Below, piece by piece: positions 23,008 through 31,854 of a stretch of 33,246 nt of DNA. This DNA is from an uncultured Collinsella sp. (GTDB lineage Bacteria; Actinomycetota; Coriobacteriia; Coriobacteriales; Coriobacteriaceae): positions 1-33,246 of the forward strand of contig CABRDB010000033.1 in NCBI GenBank assembly GCA_902469555.1, written 5' to 3'. The stretch's first letter is position 1, and each line of letters starts with the position of its first letter. Under the pieces are notes generated by a model, which made no database searches, was not told where the DNA came from, and saw only the letters and a list, made by a program, of their open reading frames with translations. Both the position numbers and the translations under genes were made by a program.

Positions 23008-23063
23008 TAGTCATTGGGGACGTTCTTGTTTGACTAGTCAATTAAGAACGTCCCCAATGACTA
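23008..23063. repeat. Palindrome, family B copy 2
   Basis: Perfect 20-base arms at 23008-23027 and 23044-23063 contain CATTGGGGACGTTCTT, with GACTAGTC in the loop. It is the same layout as 12886-12929. It lies between divergent genes. Confidence 0.85.
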
Positions 23064-23087
23064 GTTCCGTTTGCGGGGGAGGCGTGG

Positions 23088-23093
23088 GACAAT
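23088..23093 (+). promoter_or_regulatory. Candidate -10 element (GACAAT) of the channel gene
   Basis: GACAAT followed by ACCG lies about 41 bases ahead of the start at 23135. No clear -35 was found. Confidence 0.35.
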
Positions 23094-23134
23094 ACCGAGC
23101 GAATGCGATTGGTTGTTTGGGAAAAGGGGTCGCG

Positions 23135-23560
23135 ATGAACAAGTTGAGGACGCTTGCCGACGTGCTGCGCCAGGCTGGCTTTGCGCGCATCACGGGCCTG
23201 TTTCTTATCTTCTATCTGCTGTGCTCGACGGCTGTCTGGTTGTCTGAGCCCGCGACCCTCACGTTTGGCGATGGCCTGTGGTTTAGCTTCGAGACAGTCT
23301 CGACGATCGGCTTTGGCGACATTCCGGCCGAAACGCCGGTTGCCCGCGCGATTACCGTTGCCCTGAGCGTTATCAGCATCTTCTACATCGCCATGCTCAC
23401 GGGTGTGGCGGTGAACTACTGCAATACGCTCATCAAGCTGCGCCAAAAGGACACCATGGCGCGCTTTATGGACGATCTTGAGCATTTGGAAGAGCTCGAC
23501 CGCGATGAGCTTGCCGATCTTTCGCGTCGCGTGCGCGAATATCGCCGACGCCAACGCTAA
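23135..23560 (+). CDS. Two-helix potassium channel-like protein
   Basis: 141 residues from the ATG at 23135, with AAAAGGGG ahead. Layout: a first helix at about 16-36, a pore helix and selectivity filter with SFETVSTIGFGDI (filter T57-I-G-F-G61-D62), a second helix at about 71-95, then a charged coiled C-terminus (HLEELDRDELADLSRRV). The filter TIGFGD is the potassium-selective type (TVGYGD-like); four copies would form a channel. There is no RCK domain or voltage sensor. The next gene follows after 37 bases, so the two may be cotranscribed. The chloride channel gene further on suggests a local ion-homeostasis grouping, but it has its own promoter. Confidence 0.88.
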   Translation: MNKLRTLADVLRQAGFARITGLFLIFYLLCSTAVWLSEPATLTFGDGLWFSFETVSTIGFGDIPAETPVARAITVALSVISIFYIAMLTGVAVNYCNTLIKLRQKDTMARFMDDLEHLEELDRDELADLSRRVREYRRRQR

Positions 23561-23597
23561 GACGAACGTCGTGCGCCACAACAGGGGGGGACTGAAT

Positions 23598-24131
23598 ATG
23601 AATATCACGGTATACCTGGGTGCCAGCGTCGGTAATGACCCGGCGTTTCTGCCCGCGGTGCAGGAGCTGGGCAACTGGATTGGCGCCAACGGACACGCGC
23701 TGGTATACGGCGGGTCCAAGTCGGGACTGATGGGCGCGCTCGCCGATAGCGTACTCGAGGCAGGCGGACATGTGACGGGTGTTGAGCCGAGCTTTTTTAT
23801 CGAGGCCGAGTTTCAACATGACGGTATCGACGACCTCATCGTGACGAGCGATATGGCCGAGCGCAAAGCCAAGATGATCGAGCTTGGTGATGCCTTCATT
23901 GCCTTTCCCGGCGGGACGGGCACGCTCGAGGAGATTGCCGAGGTCATGTCCGCGGTATCGTTGGGGCACCTGAGTGCTCCGTGCATTCTGTATAACCTGG
24001 ACGGTTACTACAACGATCTCAAGGCGCTGCTCGGGCACATGATCGATAAGGGGCTTTCGAGCCCGAGGCGCCAGCACGGCATCTACTTTGCCGACGATTT
24101 GCGCGAGATCGCGTCAATTATCAACGGATAA
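23598..24131 (+). CDS. LOG-family (lysine decarboxylase-like) nucleotide phosphoribohydrolase
   Basis: 177 residues from the ATG at 23598, preceded by AGGGGGGG. A Rossmann-type fold with GGSKSGLMGALADSVLEAGG near residue 38 and the signature PGGTGTLEEIAEV near 105. The family, once annotated as lysine decarboxylase, includes the cytokinin-activating LOG enzymes and bacterial phosphoribohydrolases that release a base from nucleoside 5'-monophosphates; the Glu and Arg residues of the active site (EPSFF, AERKAKM, GTLEE) are present. The physiological substrate in bacteria is uncertain. It follows the channel gene closely in the same direction. Confidence 0.88.
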   Translation: MNITVYLGASVGNDPAFLPAVQELGNWIGANGHALVYGGSKSGLMGALADSVLEAGGHVTGVEPSFFIEAEFQHDGIDDLIVTSDMAERKAKMIELGDAFIAFPGGTGTLEEIAEVMSAVSLGHLSAPCILYNLDGYYNDLKALLGHMIDKGLSSPRRQHGIYFADDLREIASIING

Positions 24132-24211
24132 GTCTTGAGCCTGCCCCGCTATGACTCCCAATGGTGCCGTTCGCGGCGTGGATGGTTGGCCCGCCCGCGC
24201 TGTGCCCGTCT

Positions 24212-24217
24212 TACAAT
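24212..24217 (+). promoter_or_regulatory. Candidate -10 element (TACAAT) of the chloride channel gene
   Basis: TACAAT followed by AAAACG lies about 40 bases before the start at 24257. A TTGGCC at about 24185 is a weak -35 at overlong spacing. Confidence 0.35.
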
Positions 24218-24256
24218 AAAACGTATCTTTGTCGATTTTGACCACGGGAGGTCCCG

Positions 24257-25546
24257 ATGGATAACCTTGCAAAACCCAAAAACCGTGCGCTGTTTTTAGT
24301 GAGCGTTGCTGTGACCGGCGCTTTCGCAGGTGCCGCGGTCTGGCTGTTCTTTTTTGTGATGGAGCACGGTATCGACTATCTGTGGACCGAGATTCCGCAC
24401 ATGCTGGGCGCGGCGTCGCCCGAGCTCGCGAGCGGCCCGTTCGGTTTTCTGCCGTACCCGTTTTTCGTCTGCCTGCTGGGCGGCCTGCTGATCGGTCTGT
24501 ACGAAAAGCTTACGGGCGCCAAGACCGATGACCTCAACCAGGTGATGGCCAAGGTCAAACAAGACGGACGCTACCCGTATGACAATCTGGGCAAACTTTC
24601 GCTCGCGGCATTGCTGCCGCTGCTGTTTGGCGGAAGCATTGGACCGGAAGCCGGCCTGACCGGCGTTATCGCGGGTCTGTGCAGCTGGGTCGGCGACCGC
24701 ATGCGTCGCTTTGGCGCCGAGTTTAGGGAGCTCACGCTGCTGGGTACCCAGGCCGCGTTGACGGCGCTCTTTACCGCGCCCGTCTTTGGCTTTGTGGCAC
24801 CGCTTGCCGGTAGCGCCGACGGCGACGAGGGCTCTGCGTCCGACGAGATCACCATCAGGCTGCCCAAGGCGCAAAAGACCGTGGTTTACGGCATCGCGAT
24901 TGCCGGCGGCCTGGGCACCTACCTGCTGCTCGGCCAGCTCATGGGCGGCGGCATGGGCATGCCCAGGTTCGAGGCTGCCGTGGTGGGCAACTTGGAGCTT
25001 ACCTGGCTCGTCCCTCTGTCGTTGATCGGAACAATCTGCGGCTGGCTGTACTTTGTCTCTGAGCACACGAGCGAAGCGCTTGCCCATGCAATAGGGGAGC
25101 GTCCTGTCGTCAAGGCCATGCTAGCCGGTCTGGCGCTCGCCATCTGTGGCACGGTCCTGCCCTACACCATGTTTGCCGGCGAGACCCAGGCCGACGTGCT
25201 CATGGAAACCTATCTGACCATTCCCGCCGGCATGCTTATTGCGACCGGTCTTGTTAAGGCCATGCTGACGCCCGCCCTCATCAACCTTGGTTGGCGCGGC
25301 GGCCACTTCTTCCCGGTTATCTTCTCGGGCGTAAGCCTGGGCTATGGCCTTGCCATCCTCACCGGCGCCGATCCGGTCTTTTGCGTCGCCGTCTGCACGG
25401 CATCGACGATGGGTGCGGTCATGCGTCAGCCCGTCATGGTCGTGGGCCTGCTGCTCATGTGCTTCCCACTCAAGGGTATCGTCTGCATGATCATCGCCGC
25501 AGCCATCGCCGCCGGCATTCCACTGCCCAAGCCGCTGCGCAAGTAG
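24257..25546 (+). CDS. ClC-family chloride channel/transporter
   Basis: 429 residues from the ATG at 24257, with GGGAGG upstream. It has about ten hydrophobic helices. Family marks are the central GGSIGPEAGLTGVIAGL, which corresponds to the ClC GxEGP-type pore segment with its gating glutamate, and GWRGGHFFPVIFSGVSLGYG in the second half, matching the GGxFxP motif. ClC proteins are dimers passing chloride or exchanging it for protons. A cytoplasmic acidic insert (SADGDEGSASDEITIRL) lies in the middle; there are no CBS domains. It has its own putative promoter and is followed after 35 bases by the flavodoxin/ferredoxin gene. Confidence 0.88.
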   Translation: MDNLAKPKNRALFLVSVAVTGAFAGAAVWLFFFVMEHGIDYLWTEIPHMLGAASPELASGPFGFLPYPFFVCLLGGLLIGLYEKLTGAKTDDLNQVMAKVKQDGRYPYDNLGKLSLAALLPLLFGGSIGPEAGLTGVIAGLCSWVGDRMRRFGAEFRELTLLGTQAALTALFTAPVFGFVAPLAGSADGDEGSASDEITIRLPKAQKTVVYGIAIAGGLGTYLLLGQLMGGGMGMPRFEAAVVGNLELTWLVPLSLIGTICGWLYFVSEHTSEALAHAIGERPVVKAMLAGLALAICGTVLPYTMFAGETQADVLMETYLTIPAGMLIATGLVKAMLTPALINLGWRGGHFFPVIFSGVSLGYGLAILTGADPVFCVAVCTASTMGAVMRQPVMVVGLLLMCFPLKGIVCMIIAAAIAAGIPLPKPLRK

Positions 25547-25581
25547 CGCGGTTTTTCACGAGTCAATTCCAGGGGTACGAG

Positions 25582-26373
25582 ATGATCCTGTACTTTAGCG
25601 CGACAGGGAACAGCGAGCATGTGGCGCGTCGCATTGCAGCGGCGACAAGCGACAAAGTTATGTCGATTGAGCGCTTTGATGCCGAGATCCTTCACCTTGC
25701 TGTGATGGAAGGCCCCTGTCGGCTGGGGTTTGTCGCCCCGGTATACGCCTGGGGCTTGCCGACGCCAATGATCGAGTTTTTGAAGACTGTCGACCTATCG
25801 GTTGCTGCCGGCACAAAGGGCGGCGAGCGCCCCTATACGTTCTATGTCTCGACATATGGTTCGACGACCGGGCAATCGGCCAAGTTCGTCCGCGATCTGC
25901 TACACGAGCGTGGGCTCGAGTTAGATGCGGCGATGAGCGTCAAGATGCCCGATACCTGGACGCCTGTTTTCGACCTGTCTGACCCTCAAAAGGTTGAGGG
26001 TATCAATAGAGCTGCCGAGGCGCAGATTGATGCCGTGATCGAGGCGGTGCGGGCACGCCGCACGGGCAACATGATGCGCCATCGCGTGCCTCTGTTTGCA
26101 TCGTGCGCGTATCACGCAATTGGGCTGCCGCGCATGCAACAGACGAGCAAGTTTGCCGTCGATGCCGATCGCTGCATCGGCTGCGGCCTGTGTGCCAAGC
26201 GCTGCCCCATGGCGGCGATTGAGATGCGCGACGGCCTTCCCGTCTGGACAAAGCCGGAGTGCGCAGCCTGCCTTCGTTGCCTGCACTGTTGTCCCAAATT
26301 TGCCATCTCGCACGGTAAGCGCACGGCATCCCACGGTCAGTACAGGCATCCCAAACCAGGTGTGAGGATGTAG
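25582..26373 (+). CDS. EFR1-family flavodoxin/ferredoxin fusion
   Basis: 263 residues from the ATG at 25582, preceded by AGGGG. The N-terminal ~155 residues are a flavodoxin-like fold starting ILYFSATGNSEHVARRI (phosphate loop) with VAPVYAWGLPTPMIEFL and the FMN-facing STYGSTTGQ. The C-terminus carries two [4Fe-4S] motifs, CIGCGLCAKRCP and CAACLRCLHCCP. This is the family annotated as EFR1 (EF-hand-free flavodoxin/ferredoxin), common in strict anaerobes; a role in cytoplasmic electron transfer is assumed, with partners unknown. It could be cotranscribed with the ClC gene. It converges with the EamA transporter. Confidence 0.87.
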   Translation: MILYFSATGNSEHVARRIAAATSDKVMSIERFDAEILHLAVMEGPCRLGFVAPVYAWGLPTPMIEFLKTVDLSVAAGTKGGERPYTFYVSTYGSTTGQSAKFVRDLLHERGLELDAAMSVKMPDTWTPVFDLSDPQKVEGINRAAEAQIDAVIEAVRARRTGNMMRHRVPLFASCAYHAIGLPRMQQTSKFAVDADRCIGCGLCAKRCPMAAIEMRDGLPVWTKPECAACLRCLHCCPKFAISHGKRTASHGQYRHPKPGVRM

Positions 26374-26388
26374 CGGCTGCTGGCCGCG

Positions 26389-27264
26389 CTACTTCCAAAC
26401 TGCGAGCGCTGCAGTGCCCAGGACGATGAGGGCGAGACCGATGGCGCTGCGTCGTGAGGGTTTTTCGTTGAATGCCAGGCGCGCAAATAGTACCGATACG
26501 ACAATCGATAGTTTGTCGATCTGCACCACGACGCTCACCTGGCCTGTGGCGATGGCGTAGTAATAGAGCAGCCACGATGCTCCGGTCGCGATGCCCGATG
26601 TTGCGAGAAATGTGAGTTCGCGCCGGTCAGCGTGCGCGACCTGATCCAGTTTTCCCTTGGCTGCCACGATTGCCCATGCCATAACCAGTACCACACAGGT
26701 ACGGATTGCCGTGGCCAGGTTGGACTCGACGCCTTCGATGCCAACCTTGGCAAGGATGGACGTGAGCGCCGCGAACACGGCGGCGCCGAGGGCGTAAGCG
26801 AGCCAGGTCCGGTCTTGCTGCTGCTCGGGTCCGGCAGACTGCTTCTTCTCGATCATTAAAAACGTGCCGAGGGTGATGACAGCGGTTCCCACGAGCTTAA
26901 CCGCAAGGTTGCTCGTCTCGCCAAAAAGCACGATGGCGATCAGTGCGGCGAGTACGGTGCTCATCTTGTCGACCGGTACGACCTTATTGACGTCTCCGAT
27001 GCCCAACGCCTTAAAGTAACAGATCCACGAAGCACCGGTAGCGAGTCCCGAGAGGACGAGAAAGAGCCAAGATCTGGGTTCGATGCTGCCGATGGTTCCA
27101 ATGGATCCAGAAATGCCCGCCATTGCCCAGGCGAAAACGAGCACCACGCAGGTGCGAATGGCCGTCGCGACATCGGAGTCGGTCTGCTTGATGCCGCATT
27201 TGGCCAGGACAGATGTGATGCCGGCAAAGAAAGCCGACACAAATGCTGCTGCGACCCACGACAC
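26389..27264 (-). CDS. EamA/DMT-family transporter
   Basis: 291 residues from the GTG at 27262-27264, with GGGGAGG about 11 bases upstream. Ten predicted helices are arranged as two similar EamA halves: the repeat is visible in AGITSVLAKCGIKQTDSDVATAIRTCVVLVFAWA and, in the second half, TSILAKVGIEGVESNLATAIRTCVVLVMAWA (both longer motifs share ATAIRTCVVLV). A hydrophilic linker with KKQSAGPEQQQD separates the halves. Drug/metabolite transporters of this type export amino acids, nucleotides or metabolites; the substrate is not predictable. It stands alone, flanked upstream by family A copy 3. Confidence 0.9.
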   Translation of the reverse strand: MSWVAAAFVSAFFAGITSVLAKCGIKQTDSDVATAIRTCVVLVFAWAMAGISGSIGTIGSIEPRSWLFLVLSGLATGASWICYFKALGIGDVNKVVPVDKMSTVLAALIAIVLFGETSNLAVKLVGTAVITLGTFLMIEKKQSAGPEQQQDRTWLAYALGAAVFAALTSILAKVGIEGVESNLATAIRTCVVLVMAWAIVAAKGKLDQVAHADRRELTFLATSGIATGASWLLYYYAIATGQVSVVVQIDKLSIVVSVLFARLAFNEKPSRRSAIGLALIVLGTAALAVWK

Positions 27265-27401
27265 GGGTGAAATGCCTCCCCAAAGAACAACCGCGCCAGA
27301 TTTACGGCGCTCGTCCGATGATACCGTCCCGCCATGAAGCTTTGATATCGCTGTGGTGAGACAGGGGCCATAGTTCGAGAGGGCATTTGGTTAAGGCTCG
27401 A

Positions 27402-27587
27402 ATCGAAGGTGAATGGTTTTCCGCGAAGTGAACGAGTAAATCTGGACCCCTGGAACATGCACACTTTTTTCGAACAAAACTGCAGGATTCTTAGACAAAA
27501 ACCGCAGGAATTGAGTCCTTAAAAATGTCGATGCTACAGGGCGCTGTTTTTACTCGTTCACTTCTCGGAAAAGTATTCACCTTCGAT
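27402..27587 (+). repeat. Palindromic element, family A copy 3 (186 bp)
   Basis: 39-base arms at 27402-27440 and 27549-27587 differ at three places; they begin ATCGAAGGTGAAT and contain TTTTCCGCGAAGTGAACGA. The interior has CTGCAGG and CCGCAGG motifs and GTCGATGCT in the same order as copy 2. It lies between two genes in the same direction. Confidence 0.9.
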
Positions 27588-27672
27588 ATGCTGACGGTGT
27601 CTTTTTGGTTGCCAAGAGCTAGACGGCCTGCTGTGAAGGGCGGTGGTGACGCTATGCCGCCTCGTTTCATTG

Positions 27673-27704
27673 AAAAAATAAGCGGGGTACCACCTAAGCT
27701 TTTT
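27673..27704 (-). terminator. Possible terminator of the ABC exporter operon
   Basis: On the minus strand AAAAAGC and GCTTATTTTTT flank a loop containing GGTGGTACCCC just after the permease stop. The stem is A/T-rich and weak, but ends in a T-run. Confidence 0.35.
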
Positions 27705-27713
27705 ATCCGTCGA

Positions 27714-28412
27714 TTACAGGTCGCGTGCTCGATAGACCTTGGTGCTGACAGCGCAGCTGATTGCACATAGTGCGAGCGCCAATACTGCAATTCCTGCACA
27801 CAGGCAGCCAAGGACGGCGGGATCGGGATTCGCTCCGGCAATCGACATGAGCCAGTTGCTGATGGGGTTGGAGGAGCTCAGCGTGGCCATGGCAAGGCAT
27901 CCGAGCATGGCAAACAGGCCAACGGATAGGCGCAGCGCCTCCATGTGTCCAAATCGAAAGAACAGTGGCTGCGCCAAAAACACCATCATGAGGGAGATGA
28001 GCATCGATGCTGCCGAGGCGATTGCGATCTCAAAGACGGTCTGCCCCGTCGACGAGATACCCGTGTGGTCCAAGAACGGAAGGGCGATGATGTTCAAAAG
28101 CACGGCGGCGCATGCCATGACGGCCGAGAAAGCAATAATGCACAGGTAGCGTGCGCAGATGATGTCTTTGCGCGAGAAGGGCAGCGTTGCCCGATAGCGC
28201 TCCCATCCGTTTTGATTGTCGAAGCCGGCCAGCGAGCTCATAACCATGATGGGTGACATGGCACTGACCGCGCAGGCGCCGGCGCTCATGCCGGAATCGC
28301 CATCCGACGCGTTGGCGAGCGTCAGCACGACGAATATGAATAGGCCGACGCCCGCGATACTCGGGATAAGCGTGCGAACGATGGCGAGCTCGGACATAAA
28401 GGCACGTTTCAT
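27714..28412 (-). CDS. ABC-2-type permease
   Basis: 232 residues from the ATG at 28412, which overlaps the stop of the ATPase gene by ATGA. Six hydrophobic helices are visible, with the cytoplasmic segment NGWERYRATLPFSRKDIICARYL between helices 2 and 3 (quoted parts: NGWERYRATLPFS, RKDII), characteristic of small ABC-2 permeases in operons with a YtrA-type regulator. It would pair with the ATPase at 28409 as a homodimeric channel. Export of a peptide, lantibiotic or cell-wall-active compound is the usual guess for this layout; the actual substrate is unknown. Confidence 0.88.
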   Translation of the reverse strand: MKRAFMSELAIVRTLIPSIAGVGLFIFVVLTLANASDGDSGMSAGACAVSAMSPIMVMSSLAGFDNQNGWERYRATLPFSRKDIICARYLCIIAFSAVMACAAVLLNIIALPFLDHTGISSTGQTVFEIAIASAASMLISLMMVFLAQPLFFRFGHMEALRLSVGLFAMLGCLAMATLSSSNPISNWLMSIAGANPDPAVLGCLCAGIAVLALALCAISCAVSTKVYRARDL

Positions 28413-29290
28413 TTTGAAGCCCCTTTCAGCGTGAGGCGAAGATAGTCATCAATAGTTGCCCGATCGCAGGGAATCTCGGGGAAGGCTTCGAGCGCTTCGC
28501 GACGGTTGGGCACGAGCACGTCCACGCTATAGGCGTGGTGGGCGGCACGGGCGCCTTCGACGCAAGCCATAAGCTCGGCGGCCTGTGCTTGGGTGCAGTG
28601 GGCAATGCCGGCGCGGTCAGTAATGTCCTCGCGCGGCAGGTCAAACACAATCGAGCCGTTATCGATGCAGATGACGCGGTCGGCGGCGCGATCGAGGTCG
28701 GACGTAATGTGGCTCGAGAGCAGCACGCTGCGCTGGCCGTCGGAAACAAAGGCGAGCAGCTCGTCGAGCAGCTCTTCGCGCGCCATGGGATCGAGGCCCG
28801 CGGTGGCTTCGTCCAAAACGAGTAGCTTGGCATTGTGACTGAGCGCACACGCGAGCTGCAGCTTCATGCCCATGCCGCGGGAGAGGTCTTTGACCTTGGC
28901 TTTGGGGTCAAGGCCAAATCGGTCGATAAATCTGGCGAATGTTTCGCGACTCCATGTGGGGTACGCCGGGCCTACGAGCCTCTCGATCTGGCCCACCTTG
29001 AGCGTGGAAGGGAAAGGACACGTGTCCAGGACAAGACCGACGCGGGAGCGCAGGTGGCGCTGCGTCTCGTCGGGCGCTTTGGTGTCGCAGCGCTGTCCAA
29101 ACAGATGCACCTCGCCGGCATCGAGCTTTATAAGCCCGAGCGCGGCACGAATGGTCGTTGTCTTGCCGGCGCCGTTTGCGCCCACAAAGCCAACGATCTG
29201 GCCGGGCTCCACAGCGAGCATGACATCGCTCAGCGAAAAACGGTCGCTCACGCGGCGTGAGACACCTTTGAGTTCTAACAAGTTTTGCAT
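28409..29290 (-). CDS. ABC transporter ATPase of GntR-controlled exporter
   Basis: 293 residues from the ATG at 29288-29290. All motifs are present: Walker A GANGAGKTTT, a Q-loop region (VGLVLDTCPFP), signature LSRGMGMKLQLACAL (a variant of LSGGQ common in this branch), Walker B LLVLDEATAGLD and the H-loop SSHI. About 70 residues follow the ATPase core and probably form a small regulatory or dimerisation domain. It is the middle gene of gntR-ATPase-permease, overlapping the permease start and lying 23 bases after gntR. Most likely an exporter component. Confidence 0.9.
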   Translation of the reverse strand: MQNLLELKGVSRRVSDRFSLSDVMLAVEPGQIVGFVGANGAGKTTTIRAALGLIKLDAGEVHLFGQRCDTKAPDETQRHLRSRVGLVLDTCPFPSTLKVGQIERLVGPAYPTWSRETFARFIDRFGLDPKAKVKDLSRGMGMKLQLACALSHNAKLLVLDEATAGLDPMAREELLDELLAFVSDGQRSVLLSSHITSDLDRAADRVICIDNGSIVFDLPREDITDRAGIAHCTQAQAAELMACVEGARAAHHAYSVDVLVPNRREALEAFPEIPCDRATIDDYLRLTLKGASK

Positions 29291-29313
29291 GGTATAGCCT
29301 TTCTTGCAGATGG

Positions 29314-29694
29314 CTACTGCATGGTTTCGGGGGCTACCAGGTCGAGCATCTCGTGCAGCTTGTCGCGCGTGACGCCCAAGGTTTCGGCTTGGCTCGCCGC
29401 TTTTGCAAGCAGCTCTTCGATATGGCAGAGCTGGTTTTCGCGCAAGAGCTCCTGGTTGCCCTCGGCGACAAAACAGCCCTTGCCCTGCACGGTGCAGATA
29501 AACCCGAGTTGCTCTAGGTCGGCGTAGGCGCGCTTGGTGGTGATGACGCTCACACCCAGGTCGCTCGCGAGTGCGCGGATGCTGGGGAGTTTGGCTCCCG
29601 CAGCGAGTGTGCCCGAAAGGATTTGAGCTTTGACCTGCGAGGATATCTGTTCGTAGATGGGCTTATCGCTCGAATTGGATAGGATGATGTCCAC
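29314..29694 (-). CDS. GntR/YtrA-family transcriptional regulator
   Basis: 126 residues from the GTG at 29692-29694, five bases after AAGGAG. Residues 10-75 are a GntR winged helix (PIYEQISSQVKAQILSG, KLPSIRALASDLGVSV, TTKRAYADLEQLGFI, GKGCFVA). The short helical C-terminus (about 80-126) with ENQLCHIEELLAKAA is the YtrA type, too small for a metabolite-binding domain. YtrA regulators repress their own ABC operons and are often relieved by cell-envelope antibiotics. The promoter 50 bases upstream is overlapped by an inverted repeat, consistent with autorepression of the three-gene operon. Confidence 0.9.
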   Translation of the reverse strand: MDIILSNSSDKPIYEQISSQVKAQILSGTLAAGAKLPSIRALASDLGVSVITTKRAYADLEQLGFICTVQGKGCFVAEGNQELLRENQLCHIEELLAKAASQAETLGVTRDKLHEMLDLVAPETMQ

Positions 29695-29721
29695 AGCGGC
29701 TCCTTAGCTGTTGGGCTACAC

Positions 29722-29772
29722 GTGTATATAACCGGTAAGCACAGTATATATACACTATGCACAGTTATGCAA
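29722..29772 (-). promoter_or_regulatory. Promoter and inverted-repeat operator of the GntR/ABC operon
   Basis: On the minus strand TTGCAT (29767-29772) and TATACT (29743-29748) are spaced by 18 bases, a good sigma-70-type promoter. GTGTATATA (29722-29730) and TATATACAC (29747-29755) form an inverted repeat overlapping the -10 and start region, a natural operator for the YtrA-type repressor. Confidence 0.65.
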
Positions 29773-29796
29773 GAGGCAATAGGGATTGTCCGCTCG

Positions 29797-29945
29797 TTCG
29801 TTCATCTCAATCTGTAACATCTGGAACCGATTTGGACGGCTACCTGTTACAGATTGAGATTTTGCTGGCGGGCCCCACCTGTTTGTCTAAATCTGTAACA
29901 GGTAGAGGTTCAAAAACCGTCTAGATGTTACAGATCGAGACGAAC
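29797..29945. repeat. Tandem double hairpin with ATCTGTAACA arms
   Basis: The first hairpin has arms TCTCAATCTGTAACATCT (about 29805-29822) and ACCTGTTACAGATTGAGA (about 29842-29859) around an 18-base spacer. The second has AAATCTGTAACAGGTA (about 29889-29904) and TAGATGTTACAGATCGAGA (about 29922-29940). The two hairpins are also complementary to each other, and the outermost bases (GTTC and GAAC) extend the palindrome. No frame or terminator T-run is inside. Confidence 0.85.
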
Positions 29946-30031
29946 TGCTGCGGAGTGCCGCCATCGACTGCTACCTAGGCCCCAACTGATGAATTTGTCC
30001 TGATAGGTGCCCTATGACGGGATTTCGCGGC

Positions 30032-30037
30032 TACAAT
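30032..30037 (+). promoter_or_regulatory. Candidate -10 element (TACAAT) of prfC
   Basis: TACAAT followed by AGTGCGG lies about 48 bases ahead of the prfC start. No strong -35 is visible. Confidence 0.4.
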
Positions 30038-30084
30038 AGTGCGGTTACATCGACGTAATGCACTCAATGCAAGAAAGGATCCGC

Positions 30085-31698
<1,614 letters not shown>

Positions 31699-31704
31699 CG
31701 CATT

Positions 31705-31734
31705 GGCGCGGTGGCCCTGCGGGGCTGCCGCGCC
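31705..31734 (+). terminator. Hairpin after prfC
   Basis: GGCGCGG and CCGCGCC enclose an inner GCCC/GGGC stem. GTTTGCTTG follows, a weak T tract. Confidence 0.55.
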
Positions 31735-31798
31735 GTTTGCTTGCCTGATGCCGTGTGAGCGGCTATCATACCCACCGTCGTCTCAAGACCGAGGCGTC

Positions 31799-31848
31799 CG
31801 AGCAGTTCGGGTCCGATATCCTGCTCGTTAAACCTAAAACCAAAGGAG
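31799..31848 (+). promoter_or_regulatory. Candidate preQ1-I-like riboswitch ahead of VUT transporter
   Basis: A seven-base stem CGAGCAG (31799-31805) and CTGCTCG (31821-31827) encloses the loop TTCGGGTCCGATATC. An A-rich tail TTAAACCTAAAACCAAAGG (31828-31846) runs into the ribosome binding site. Loop GGT (31810-31812) can pair with tail ACC (31839-31841), the H-type pseudoknot layout of preQ1-I riboswitches, which would hide AAGGAG (31843-31848). The loop is longer than usual and the exact consensus is not met, so this is a candidate. The downstream gene family fits. Confidence 0.4.
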
Positions 31849-31854
31849 TACATA

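Larger units (their letters stand above)
27265..27713. other. Intergenic region holding family A copy 3 and a weak terminator
   Basis: This 449-base stretch between two minus-strand genes contains the repeat at 27402-27587 and a possible minus-strand terminator at 27673-27704. Positions 27588-27672 and 27265-27401 show no gene that I can support. Confidence 0.55.

Noticed and set aside
29797..29945. Repeated ATCTGTAACA units read as a short CRISPR array
   Set aside because: The repeats alternate in orientation and form hairpins, spacers are not of uniform length, and no cas gene is present.
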